Positions 17,469 to 25,074 of a DNA stretch of 57,710 nucleotides are shown here, piece after piece. The stretch lies in NCBI GenBank assembly GCA_016213825.1, contig JACQZP010000023.1, positions 1 through 57,710 on the forward strand. Reading direction: 5' to 3'. The notes under the pieces were generated by a model. That model made no database searches and was not told the origin of the DNA. It worked only from the letters and a program-made list of their open reading frames with translations. Each line of letters begins with the position of its first letter. Within the stretch, counting starts at the first letter, position 1. The DNA comes from Acetobacterium woodii (GTDB taxonomy: Bacteria; Bacillota; Clostridia; Eubacteriales; Eubacteriaceae). A program made the translations under genes and the position numbers.

Positions 17469-17498
17469 ATTATATTACTAACCTCAAAATAATGTCAA
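17469..17498 (-). promoter_or_regulatory. Promoter of the paaK T-box transcript
   Basis: TTGACA (17493-17498), 18 bases and a consensus TATAAT (17469-17474) on the minus strand, about 10 bases before Stem I. Confidence 0.85.
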
Positions 17499-17566
17499 GA
17501 TTTTTTTAGGCCAGTCCGGTGCAGGTGCTCTATTTTAAGCGCGCGATTTTTTTAAATCTGTGAACA

Positions 17567-17595
17567 TTGATGTTTGAAAAGACATATGGTAGGAT
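17567..17595 (+). promoter_or_regulatory. Possible promoter of the ABC exporter
   Basis: TTGATG (17567-17572), 17 bases and TAGGAT (17590-17595), about 65 bases before the ATPase gene and divergent from the paaK promoter. Confidence 0.45.
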
Positions 17596-17660
17596 TAGTT
17601 TGCCTCGTTTTAATTATTTCGTCGTTTTAATCTTGTCACAACGACCAAAAGGAGTTTACT

Positions 17661-18497
17661 ATGGATAGTGTTCTAATTTCACTTAACTCAATTTCTAAAT
17701 ATTTTGGAAAAAAATTAATTCTAAAAGATATTAATTTGACAATCACAAAAAAATCTACCATTGCTTTACTGGGGCACAATGGCAGCGGTAAAAGCACCCT
17801 GCTGAAAATAATCGGTGGTCTGTCAAAAGTTTCTTCCGGTAGTATTAACTATGCACCGAAGCTCAAAATCGCTTATATCCCGGAAAATTTCCCTAAAATC
17901 GATCTGACGGCCGGTGAATTTATTAAATCAATGGGGTTGATTGGCGGTCTGCCCTTGGAAAAAGTCAGCACCGGAATGCAGGACTTGTTTCAAGCCTTTC
18001 AAATGGAGGACATGATTGATGTTCCCATCAAACATCTTTCCAAAGGCACGATTCAAAAAGTGGCAGTCATCCAGGCCTTACTGGATACTCCTGATATTTT
18101 GCTGCTGGACGAGCCATTATCCGGTCAGGACATCCAATCTCAGAAGTTGTTTATTCGCATGATTCAGGAACTTCATCAACAGGGGGTTGCCACGATTATG
18201 TCCTGTCACGAGCGTTTTCTTGTCAGTCAACTGGCTCATGAAGCTTATGAAATATCGGACCATCAGTTAATGCCCATCGATTTATCTGGCTTAAAGGAAA
18301 TCAAATATGATGTGATGATCTTTGAAACCCAGGCCGGGCAAACAATTGATTCAAGGCTTCAGGCTCTGATTGAGCAAACCGAATGGGATCATCATCGTTT
18401 AAAACTGATTGTCAAGCGGGATCAGAGCGACGTGGTTTTAAAAGAGATGCTAAAACACCAGTTTAAACTGCGGATCATGGAAGGACTGGATCAATGA
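17661..18497 (+). CDS. ABC transporter ATP-binding protein
   Basis: The 278-residue ATPase has Walker A GHNGSGKST (about 38-46), the signature HLSKGTIQKVA (a variant of LSGGQ), Walker B DILLLDEPLSG and an H-loop SCHERF in place of the usual TH. Those changes are typical of ABC-2-type exporter ATPases. It overlaps the permease by four bases (ATGA), so the two form one transporter. The substrate is unknown. Confidence 0.88.
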   Translation: MDSVLISLNSISKYFGKKLILKDINLTITKKSTIALLGHNGSGKSTLLKIIGGLSKVSSGSINYAPKLKIAYIPENFPKIDLTAGEFIKSMGLIGGLPLEKVSTGMQDLFQAFQMEDMIDVPIKHLSKGTIQKVAVIQALLDTPDILLLDEPLSGQDIQSQKLFIRMIQELHQQGVATIMSCHERFLVSQLAHEAYEISDHQLMPIDLSGLKEIKYDVMIFETQAGQTIDSRLQALIEQTEWDHHRLKLIVKRDQSDVVLKEMLKHQFKLRIMEGLDQ

Positions 18498-19213
18498 AAA
18501 ATCTATTAATTTATCACTTTAAGACCTATCTCAAATCTTATAAATTATTACTGCCTTTTTTAGTCTATCTTATCTATTTGTTTGCCGCCTACGGGATTAT
18601 GCCGTTTGCCATTGTCTCCAGCTTTTCTGAATCGGCCGGCGTGCTTTTCTTTATCATGACCTTTGTCGGATTCAGCTACGCCGAACTTGAAAACCCAGTT
18701 ACTGAACAACTGGTTTTACTCCGGGTCAATAACGATACCCTTTATTACTTGAGCCGACTGACCGTGCTTTTGATCATCGGCGTTGTTATGAGTATCTTGG
18801 GCATCCTGTATCCCCTGATTGATAATCTTGTCAATCAAGGACACTTATTCACCCGCAGCTTGCAGTTCCAAGATGTTATCATCGGGTTTGCCCTTCACTG
18901 TTTGATGGCCTTTTTGGGCGCCATGACTGGTTCATTTTGTCATCCCCGGATTATTAAAAACCGAAAAATGGCCGTGCTCTTCTTATTTTTTGTTGCCGTT
19001 ATGGGCATCTCAAAGGGCGCCTTGGCTGACCACTTCTCCCAAACCCGCTTTATCGCCTGGGTTTTTCCACCAGTTTTTGATATTCTCGCCTCACTTACAG
19101 GGATGGATTTTTTCAGTATCCCGGTGATGTTATTACCGGTTGCCTTTGGCCTCGCTTATGGATTGGTTTTGATGATTGGTCAGATTGAGCTGTTGAAACG
19201 CTCAAAATTCTAG
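18494..19213 (+). CDS. ABC-2-type transporter membrane protein
   Basis: The 239-residue product has six predicted membrane helices and no soluble domain. It is translationally coupled to the upstream ATPase. I see no specific family signature, so the substrate (lipid, peptide or drug) is open. An imperfect hairpin at about 19249-19277 follows, then the cobT terminator, which may serve both directions. Confidence 0.75.
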   Translation: MKNLLIYHFKTYLKSYKLLLPFLVYLIYLFAAYGIMPFAIVSSFSESAGVLFFIMTFVGFSYAELENPVTEQLVLLRVNNDTLYYLSRLTVLLIIGVVMSILGILYPLIDNLVNQGHLFTRSLQFQDVIIGFALHCLMAFLGAMTGSFCHPRIIKNRKMAVLFLFFVAVMGISKGALADHFSQTRFIAWVFPPVFDILASLTGMDFFSIPVMLLPVAFGLAYGLVLMIGQIELLKRSKF

Positions 19214-19284
19214 TTCCCGTTCATGCCGATGATCGCTGTTATTAGCCATCGAATCAATCCGACATGATATGATTCGGCCTAAAA

Positions 19285-19320
19285 AAAGCCCTCCAAAAAA
19301 TTTTACTTTTGGAGGGCTTT
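19285..19320. terminator. Terminator between the ABC exporter and cobT
   Basis: A perfect 14-bp inverted repeat (19285-19298 with 19307-19320). The T-run is better on the minus strand, so it mainly ends cobT, but it also faces the converging exporter operon. Confidence 0.85.
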
Positions 19321-19351
19321 AATGTTATTAAATTAATTAATGATCCAATTT

Positions 19352-20404
19352 TTAAACAACACCCAGGCCAACATCACCATAGGTTGCCATTTCACGATTC
19401 ATATATAAGGCTGCTTCAACGATATTAAAGGCAATCGCCGCTCCGCTGCCTTCACCCAAACGCATGCCCATATTCAAGAAAGGTTTGGCCCCAATAAATT
19501 CAGAAGCAAAGGCAGCACCCTTTTCTGCTGAAGCATGGGAACAAATCAGATAGCCTTTTACTTCTGGATTGATTCCGATAGCAATGGCAGCGGCTGCGGT
19601 TGAGATAAAACCGTCAATTAAAACAGGGACATGATTGGCCGCGCCGGCTAACATCGCTCCGGCCATCGCTCCGATTTCAAATCCACCAACCTTTGCCAGT
19701 ACATCAATGGCATCATCTTTATCAGGTTTGTTCAGCGCAATGGCATCTCTGATCACTTGAGCTTTGACAACCTGCTTGTCTTCTGAAAGATTAGCCCCAG
19801 CACCGGTCAGTTCGCCCGCATCAACCCCGCTAAGTGCTGAAATGATGGCAGCGCTGGCAGTGGTGTTTGAGATCCCCACTTCCCCGGTTCCTAAAATATT
19901 ATAACCATTATTAAGGGCCCGTTGAGCCACATCAATGCCAGCTTCCAGAGATTGAACAGCTTCTTCCCGGGTCATCGCCGGACCTTTTCGCATATTCAAG
20001 GTGCCTTTTCTGATTTTTTTATCTAAAATCTTTGATTTGGGTTCAAGATCCGACATCATGCCGACATCACAGACAAAAATATCCGCTCCGGCTTGTTTAC
20101 TTAATGCCGCAACGCCACTTTTTCCGGCAACGACCATCTGCGCCATTAAGCCCGTAACTTCCTGAGGAGCCGCAGCCACGCCTTCTTCAAATACGCCATG
20201 ATCGGCGGCAAACACAAGCATCGCTTTTTTGCTGACATCCGGGTACATTTCCCCGGTGATACCGGCCAATTGAACGGCAATTTCTTCAAGCGTTCCTAAA
20301 CTCCCAACTGGTTTAAGCAGAAAATCAACCCGATCTTTGGCGGTTTTCATCATTTCTTCATTAAGCGGCTGGATTTTGTCCAAGGTTTCATTTAATAAAC
20401 TCAT
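19352..20404 (-). CDS. cobT: Nicotinate-nucleotide:DMB phosphoribosyltransferase
   Basis: This 350-residue enzyme makes alpha-ribazole 5'-phosphate for the lower loop of cobalamin. The catalytic glutamate is in RLGEGSGAA (E318, matching E317 of Salmonella CobT), and the phosphate-binding GEVGISNTTASAA is present. It is separated from other cob genes and I see no cobalamin riboswitch upstream. Corrinoid enzymes of acetogens give it a plausible role. The 77-base gap to the kinase gene upstream has a TATAAT (about 20442-20447) without a clear -35. Confidence 0.95.
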   Translation of the reverse strand: MSLLNETLDKIQPLNEEMMKTAKDRVDFLLKPVGSLGTLEEIAVQLAGITGEMYPDVSKKAMLVFAADHGVFEEGVAAAPQEVTGLMAQMVVAGKSGVAALSKQAGADIFVCDVGMMSDLEPKSKILDKKIRKGTLNMRKGPAMTREEAVQSLEAGIDVAQRALNNGYNILGTGEVGISNTTASAAIISALSGVDAGELTGAGANLSEDKQVVKAQVIRDAIALNKPDKDDAIDVLAKVGGFEIGAMAGAMLAGAANHVPVLIDGFISTAAAAIAIGINPEVKGYLICSHASAEKGAAFASEFIGAKPFLNMGMRLGEGSGAAIAFNIVEAALYMNREMATYGDVGLGVV

Positions 20405-20481
20405 TTTATACTCCTGTCAATTCGACTGTTTTTTTTATTATAACATATCTGCGGACTTTGAGAATTCATATTTTCAAAGTT

Positions 20482-22128
20482 TTATCTTGGCAATCGCACT
20501 TCAAACCATACCCCATTATCCCGATTATCCACAGCCACCTTGCCGCCATGGCATATTATGATGCCTTTGACGATTGCCAGACCCAAACCGGTGCCCTTTT
20601 TATCCGATTGGGCCTTATAAAAGTACTCCCAGATCTGATCGATCTCATTTTCGGGAATAAAGTTACCCACATTATAAACAGATATTATCCACTCTTTTGC
20701 CTGAACATCACTGCCAACTTGAATAATCCCATCGGTTGGACTGACATGTTTGATGGCATTATTTAAGAGATTATAAAATACCTGTTCCATCCGTTTACGA
20801 TCCATGGTTATTTTAAAATCTGGATCACCGCTGTTATTAAAGACAATGTTTTTTTCAGGATAGGTATTCACAAACCGCTCAACCACCGAAGCAATGACCT
20901 CGCCTCCAGAAACATTCTCCTTTTTAAGCTGATAGGCGCCCGATTCAATTTGGGCCAGATCAAGCAGATCACTGGCAATACCGCTGATTTTATCCGCTTC
21001 TTTTTGAATCGTCACAAAATAGTCCAACTCCTCGTCCCGATCTTCAAGCATTCCGTCTTCCAAAGCTTCGGCATAACTTTTTATCACTGCTAAGGGGGTT
21101 TGGATTTCATGGGATACCTGGGCGGTAAAACGCTGGCGCATTTTTTCAAAGGTGCGTTCTTTATTTAATTCTTCCTGAAGTTTCAGAATCGCCCCTTCCA
21201 ATTCATCGGAAATGTGATTCAGCGTTTCCCCCAACTGGCCGATCTCATCTTTGCGATGACCGTTGTATTTTTGGGTAAATTTCAGATTTCCCATTTCTCG
21301 GGAAATTCGATTTAAAGAAATAATCGGTTTCGAAATGCCCCGCGCAAAAAAATAGGCAAATATCAGTGAGCACACAAAAACTACGATCAGGAAAACCAGC
21401 AGAAAATTTTCCACGATGTCGATAACCTCATGCACCGAATAGAAGGGAATCCGCCCAATGATCTGGGTGCCATCAGTAGTGACTGCCTTATGAGTCAGCC
21501 ATTCGACCTGATGGCCATTATTCCCCAACACAATGACAAAGCTTTCACCCTGCTGGTGCTCTTCAACCTGACTTTCAACACTGTTCTGTTGTCCCATGCC
21601 CATACCAGCACCATTTCCTGAACCGTTGCCAGATTCACTTCCCGAGCCACTGCCTGAACCCGAACCGTTACCTGAACCATTGCCAGATCCATTGCCTGAC
21701 CCGGCACCGGATACACCGCCGGTGCCACTGTGTTCGCTTCCAGACGCCAGCCGTTTTTCGACTATAACCATTTTACTTACACCCTCACCTTGACCAATTG
21801 CATCCCAGGAAAATTGCTCAATTTCCGCCTCATTATTAATGGTTACATTTTTCAAAGATACTTCTTCTGTCTCCGTTTGTTTCTGAATAATCTGGATAAC
21901 GATTCCTTCTTCTTCAGCGCCATCAATAAATGATTGCAGTTCTGGAGTTAAGCCACTCTGACTATACATCGCAGCAGCTTCATTTGTTTTTTCGACTAAA
22001 GCCTCCGTTCTTTTCTGCGTATAAAATACTTCAAAGTATGAGCCAAGAACATAGTAGGTTAATAAACATAGCAACAGAAAAAAAGCCGCAAGGTAGAGCA
22101 TCAACCTTGAAAATATCGAACTTCTCAT
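20482..22128 (-). CDS. Sensor histidine kinase with Gly/Ser/Asn-rich sensor region
   Basis: The 548-residue kinase has membrane helices at about 8-30 and 240-262, between them an extracytoplasmic sensor region, then HAMP (about 262-315), the phospho-acceptor FTAQVSHEIQTPLA (H340), an N box NLLNNAIKH and a G box GTGLGLAIVKG. Residues 130-180 of the sensor are almost pure Gly, Ser and Asn (repeats of GNGSGNGS) ending in MGMGQQ. This low-complexity stretch may be disordered. The gene overlaps its regulator by four bases and faces a small secreted protein also rich in Gly/Asn. Confidence 0.9.
   Translation of the reverse strand: MRSSIFSRLMLYLAAFFLLLCLLTYYVLGSYFEVFYTQKRTEALVEKTNEAAAMYSQSGLTPELQSFIDGAEEEGIVIQIIQKQTETEEVSLKNVTINNEAEIEQFSWDAIGQGEGVSKMVIVEKRLASGSEHSGTGGVSGAGSGNGSGNGSGNGSGSGSGSGSESGNGSGNGAGMGMGQQNSVESQVEEHQQGESFVIVLGNNGHQVEWLTHKAVTTDGTQIIGRIPFYSVHEVIDIVENFLLVFLIVVFVCSLIFAYFFARGISKPIISLNRISREMGNLKFTQKYNGHRKDEIGQLGETLNHISDELEGAILKLQEELNKERTFEKMRQRFTAQVSHEIQTPLAVIKSYAEALEDGMLEDRDEELDYFVTIQKEADKISGIASDLLDLAQIESGAYQLKKENVSGGEVIASVVERFVNTYPEKNIVFNNSGDPDFKITMDRKRMEQVFYNLLNNAIKHVSPTDGIIQVGSDVQAKEWIISVYNVGNFIPENEIDQIWEYFYKAQSDKKGTGLGLAIVKGIIICHGGKVAVDNRDNGVWFEVRLPR
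21583..21744. repeat. Low-complexity repeat inside the kinase gene
   Basis: This stretch encodes the Gly/Ser/Asn-rich part of the kinase sensor. The DNA is a set of imperfect 6-12-bp repeats and is a likely site of length variation by slippage. Confidence 0.8.
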
Positions 22129-22796
22129 TCTTTAAACTTGTACCCCAACCCTCTGACGGTTTGAATACACTCTCCTTTTTCGTTCATTTTTTTACGCAGT
22201 CGCTTGATGGTCGTATCAACCACCCGAACATCACCTTCATAATCAAACCCCCAGATCCGATCCAGTATTTGCTCCCGGGATAAGACCAGCTTATGATGGT
22301 TGATAAAATAAATCAGCACCTCAAATTCCTTTTGAGTCAGGTTAATAATTTCATCGTTGATGGTTATTTTCCGTTCTTCTGAGTTTAAATTCATCCCACA
22401 GACTTCCAGCTTATTATCCGTTGTGGCAACCCCGCTTCTTTTTAACAACGCCTTAATCCGAACCATCAATTCCCGAGGACTAAAAGGCTTCGTCACGTAA
22501 TCATCCGCACCGACCTCAAATCCCTGAATTTTATCATCTTCTTCCCTGCGCGCTGTCAGCATGATGACCGGAACATTATCGGTTTGTCTGATTTCTTCCA
22601 ATACTTCAAAGCCATCCATTTTAGGCATAGTCACATCCAGAATAATACAATCCGGCTGCTTCTCCGCCCACAAAGCTAAGGCTTCTTCACCATCGATGGC
22701 GCCATAACACTCATACCCCTCTTTTTTTAAATATTTCAAAACGATTTCCCGCAATTTATTTTCATCTTCAGCTACTAATATGCGAATGCCCTTCAT
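22125..22796 (-). CDS. OmpR-family response regulator
   Basis: The 223-residue regulator has a receiver with phospho-acceptor D54 (IILDVTMPKMDG), the conserved Lys in DYVTKPFSP, and a winged-helix domain (VDTTIKRLRKKM). GGAGG precedes the ATG. Its promoter and the divergent secreted-protein promoter both contain TGACAC-N5-TGMCAT, starting 27 bases before the -10 box, so it probably controls both itself and that gene. OmpR-type regulators bind 11-bp-period direct repeats like this. Confidence 0.93.
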   Translation of the reverse strand: MKGIRILVAEDENKLREIVLKYLKKEGYECYGAIDGEEALALWAEKQPDCIILDVTMPKMDGFEVLEEIRQTDNVPVIMLTARREEDDKIQGFEVGADDYVTKPFSPRELMVRIKALLKRSGVATTDNKLEVCGMNLNSEERKITINDEIINLTQKEFEVLIYFINHHKLVLSREQILDRIWGFDYEGDVRVVDTTIKRLRKKMNEKGECIQTVRGLGYKFKE

Positions 22797-22824
22797 TCTT
22801 ATACCTCCACTTATGAGTTTTTCT

Positions 22825-22857
22825 ATTTTATCATTGTTTGATGGCAGTTTTGTGTCA
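22825..22857 (-). promoter_or_regulatory. Autoregulated promoter of the two-component operon
   Basis: On the minus strand TGACAC (22852-22857) and TGCCAT (22841-22846) form a direct repeat with an 11-bp period, ending 10 bases before a TAAAAT -10 box (22825-22830). There is no -35 at normal spacing, as expected for an activator-dependent promoter. Confidence 0.65.
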
Positions 22858-22943
22858 AAACATTCGTGTTATCGATTCTTTTTAAGCAAGTAATAACGAT
22901 AGTTTAACATATTCCTATAATTTCTGTCTGATCTTTTCTTTTT

Positions 22944-22976
22944 TGACACAGTAATGACATATAACCATCATATAAT
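22944..22976 (+). promoter_or_regulatory. Promoter of the secreted protein with regulator box
   Basis: TGACAC (22944-22949) and TGACAT (22955-22960) form a direct repeat with an 11-bp period ending 10 bases before TATAAT (22971-22976). Spacing to the -10 box is the same as in the divergent regulator promoter. Confidence 0.7.
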
Positions 22977-23016
22977 ACAGCCATCAAAACAAATAAAAAA
23001 CACGGAGGATTTAACA

Positions 23017-23328
23017 ATGAAAACAAAAGTAATTTTAGTAACATCGTTAGCATTAATGTTGGCAACTGCCGGAACAACCTTTGCCGCTGGCAATGGACAG
23101 GGTGCCTGCAATGGAACCGGTGTTGGACAAGGTGCCGGGGGCGAACGACACTATGCGAATTGTCAGGGAACCGGCGATGCTGACGGTGATGGTCTCTGCG
23201 ATCTTACTGGCAATCCAGTTGGAACCGGTACCTTTGTCGATGCCAACGGCGACGGCGTTTGTGATGTTGGTGGTGGGACGCGCCCACAAGATGGCTCTGG
23301 CATGCACCATGGCGGCAGAACCAGATAA
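23017..23328 (+). CDS. Small secreted protein with Ca2+-loop-like motifs
   Basis: The 103-residue product has a signal peptide (about 1-24, MKTKVILVTS to TTFAA). The mature part is rich in Gly, Asn, Asp and Thr, with four Cys and two loops DADGDGLCD (54-62) and DANGDGVCD (75-83), spaced 21 residues apart. The D-x-D/N-G-D-G pattern resembles EF-hand or dockerin calcium loops, here with a Cys near the end. A longer frame starts at 22954, but only the ATG at 23017 has a ribosome-binding site (GGAGG). It lies divergent to a two-component operon sharing the same promoter box, so it may be the system's target or signal carrier. The function is unknown. Confidence 0.72.
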   Translation: MKTKVILVTSLALMLATAGTTFAAGNGQGACNGTGVGQGAGGERHYANCQGTGDADGDGLCDLTGNPVGTGTFVDANGDGVCDVGGGTRPQDGSGMHHGGRTR

Positions 23329-23347
23329 TATTTGTTCTTTGCCGATT

Positions 23348-23384
23348 AAAGCCCCAACGAAAAAATAATTTTCGTTGGGGCTTT
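23348..23384 (+). terminator. Terminator of the secreted protein gene
   Basis: A perfect 16-bp inverted repeat (23348-23363 with 23369-23384) with T residues in the arm and after it. Confidence 0.85.
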
Positions 23385-23444
23385 TGATTTCCTTATCTGC
23401 TTTATTTCGGTATTTAAAATCGGTTAATAAAAATACTCTTCATT

Positions 23445-23474
23445 AAAAAAACGCCTCAATTTGAGACGTTTTTT
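23445..23474 (-). terminator. Terminator of metNIQ
   Basis: AAACGTCTCAA pairs with TTGAGGCGTTT on the minus strand, followed by a T-run, directly after the metQ stop. Confidence 0.8.
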
Positions 23475-23483
23475 AGATTCTAT

Positions 23484-24296
23484 TTAGAAAATTGGAACGA
23501 CTGCACCTTTATAAGTATCTTCGATATAGGTTTTAACCTTTTCGCTTTGCAGCGCTTTCAATAAAGCCTGTGTTTTGGCACTTTTTTCATCGCCAGCACG
23601 AACAGCGATAATATTGGCATAGGTCTGAGCTGCCAGTGAATCTTTTTCTTCTTTGGCAATGGCATCAGTCCCAGCATTTAATCCAGCTTCAATGGCATAG
23701 TTTCCGTTAATGACTGCCAAATCAACATCGGGCAGAGATCTTGCCAATTGAGCGGCTTCCAGTTCTTTAAAAGCAATGTTCTTGGGATTTTCGATAACAT
23801 CCTTTGGAGTTGCTTCCAAGCCTGCATTGGGATCAACTTTGATCAAACCAATTGTTTGCAGTAATAACAAAGCCCGGGCTTCATTCGTGGTATCATTTGG
23901 AATTGCAATGGTTGATCCATTCACAACCGCATCCAGCGTTTTTATTTTCCCTGGGTATAATCCCAATGGTTCATAATGAATCGCACCAGCGCTAACCAGT
24001 TTGGTGTTGTTTTTTACATTAAAGTCTTCCAGGTACGGAAGATGTTGGAAATAGTTAGCATCCAGCTCTTTGTTTTCCAATGTTAAATTTGGCTGAACAT
24101 AATCTGTGAACTCTTTAATTTCAAGGGTGTAGCCTTCTTCTTTTAACACTTCTCCTGCGACAGCTAAAATTTCTGCATGAGGAGTTGGGCTTGCACCGAC
24201 AACGATCGTTTTGTCATCTGTACCTTTAGCAGTACAACCTGTGAACAGGGACAAACCCAAAACACCGATTAATAATACTGAACCTAATTTTTTCAT
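23484..24296 (-). CDS. metQ: Methionine-binding lipoprotein MetQ
   Basis: The 270-residue NLPA-family lipoprotein delivers D/L-methionine to MetNI. A lipoprotein signal ends in LFTGC (C21), and the family motif VGASPTPHAEIL follows. AAAGGAGAAG precedes the ATG. It is the last gene of metNIQ, 118 bases after metI. Confidence 0.93.
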   Translation of the reverse strand: MKKLGSVLLIGVLGLSLFTGCTAKGTDDKTIVVGASPTPHAEILAVAGEVLKEEGYTLEIKEFTDYVQPNLTLENKELDANYFQHLPYLEDFNVKNNTKLVSAGAIHYEPLGLYPGKIKTLDAVVNGSTIAIPNDTTNEARALLLLQTIGLIKVDPNAGLEATPKDVIENPKNIAFKELEAAQLARSLPDVDLAVINGNYAIEAGLNAGTDAIAKEEKDSLAAQTYANIIAVRAGDEKSAKTQALLKALQSEKVKTYIEDTYKGAVVPIF

Positions 24297-24414
24297 GATC
24301 TTCTCCTTTTTCTTTTCATTTCATATAATTCCTAGTTGAATAATATGTAATATAACACTTTCTTCCTGTGATGTCAACCCAAATAGTGTAATTTATCAGG
24401 AAAATCTTATTTCT

Positions 24415-25074
24415 TTATTTTCTGCGATCCTGTTTTTGGGCGATTTTCATGCCGACTTCCTGGAACAATTGAACGATTATAACCAATAATACAACCGTAA
24501 TTACCATCATCCCGGTTTCATAGCGATAGTATCCAAAACGAATCGCAATATCCCCCAGTCCGCCACCACCAACAATCCCCGCCATAGCAGAATAACCTAA
24601 AATAGTGGTCGTCGCAATCGCTGCGCCGATAATTAGAGAAGGCTTTGCCTCCGGAATCATCACCTTAGTTACCACTTGAATCGGACTGGCACCCATTGAA
24701 AGTGATGCTTCAATAATCCCATAATCCACTTCTTTAATGGAAGATTCCACTAGTCTTGCAATAAATGGTGCCGCCGCAATAACCAGCGGTACAATGGTTG
24801 CTGTCGATCCAATAGTCGTCCCGGTGATCATCCGGGTTAACGGAATCACTGCAATTAAAAGGATTAAAAACGGGATCGACCTGGTAATATTCACCACAAT
24901 ATTCAACACCTTGTTGGTCATCTTCATGGGAACAATCCCTTCGGAGTCGCTGGTGACCAGTAACACCCCCATGGGCAACCCGATGATATAGGCCAAAAGA
25001 GTGGACATTAATGTCATATAAAGCGTTTCAAAGGTTCCTTGAACAATTAGTGCCGTCATTGAACTATCCCACAT
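24415..25074 (-). CDS. metI: Methionine ABC transporter permease MetI
   Basis: The 219-residue permease has five predicted membrane helices and the EAA-loop motif EASLSMGASPIQVVTKVMIPEA that contacts MetN. It overlaps metN by 11 bases, with its GGAGGT site inside the end of metN. Confidence 0.93.
   Translation of the reverse strand: MWDSSMTALIVQGTFETLYMTLMSTLLAYIIGLPMGVLLVTSDSEGIVPMKMTNKVLNIVVNITRSIPFLILLIAVIPLTRMITGTTIGSTATIVPLVIAAAPFIARLVESSIKEVDYGIIEASLSMGASPIQVVTKVMIPEAKPSLIIGAAIATTTILGYSAMAGIVGGGGLGDIAIRFGYYRYETGMMVITVVLLVIIVQLFQEVGMKIAQKQDRRK

Noticed and set aside
20405-20481. Cobalamin riboswitch upstream of cobT
   Set aside because: The gap is only 77 bases and lacks the GCCACTG B12 box.
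21583-21744. CRISPR-like short repeats
   Set aside because: They are in-frame Gly/Ser/Asn codons of the kinase with no spacers; no CRISPR array or cas gene is present.
23053-23368. Other frames of 85 and 95 codons in the secreted protein gene
   Set aside because: They are shadows caused by the biased GGN/GAY codons and have no ribosome-binding site.
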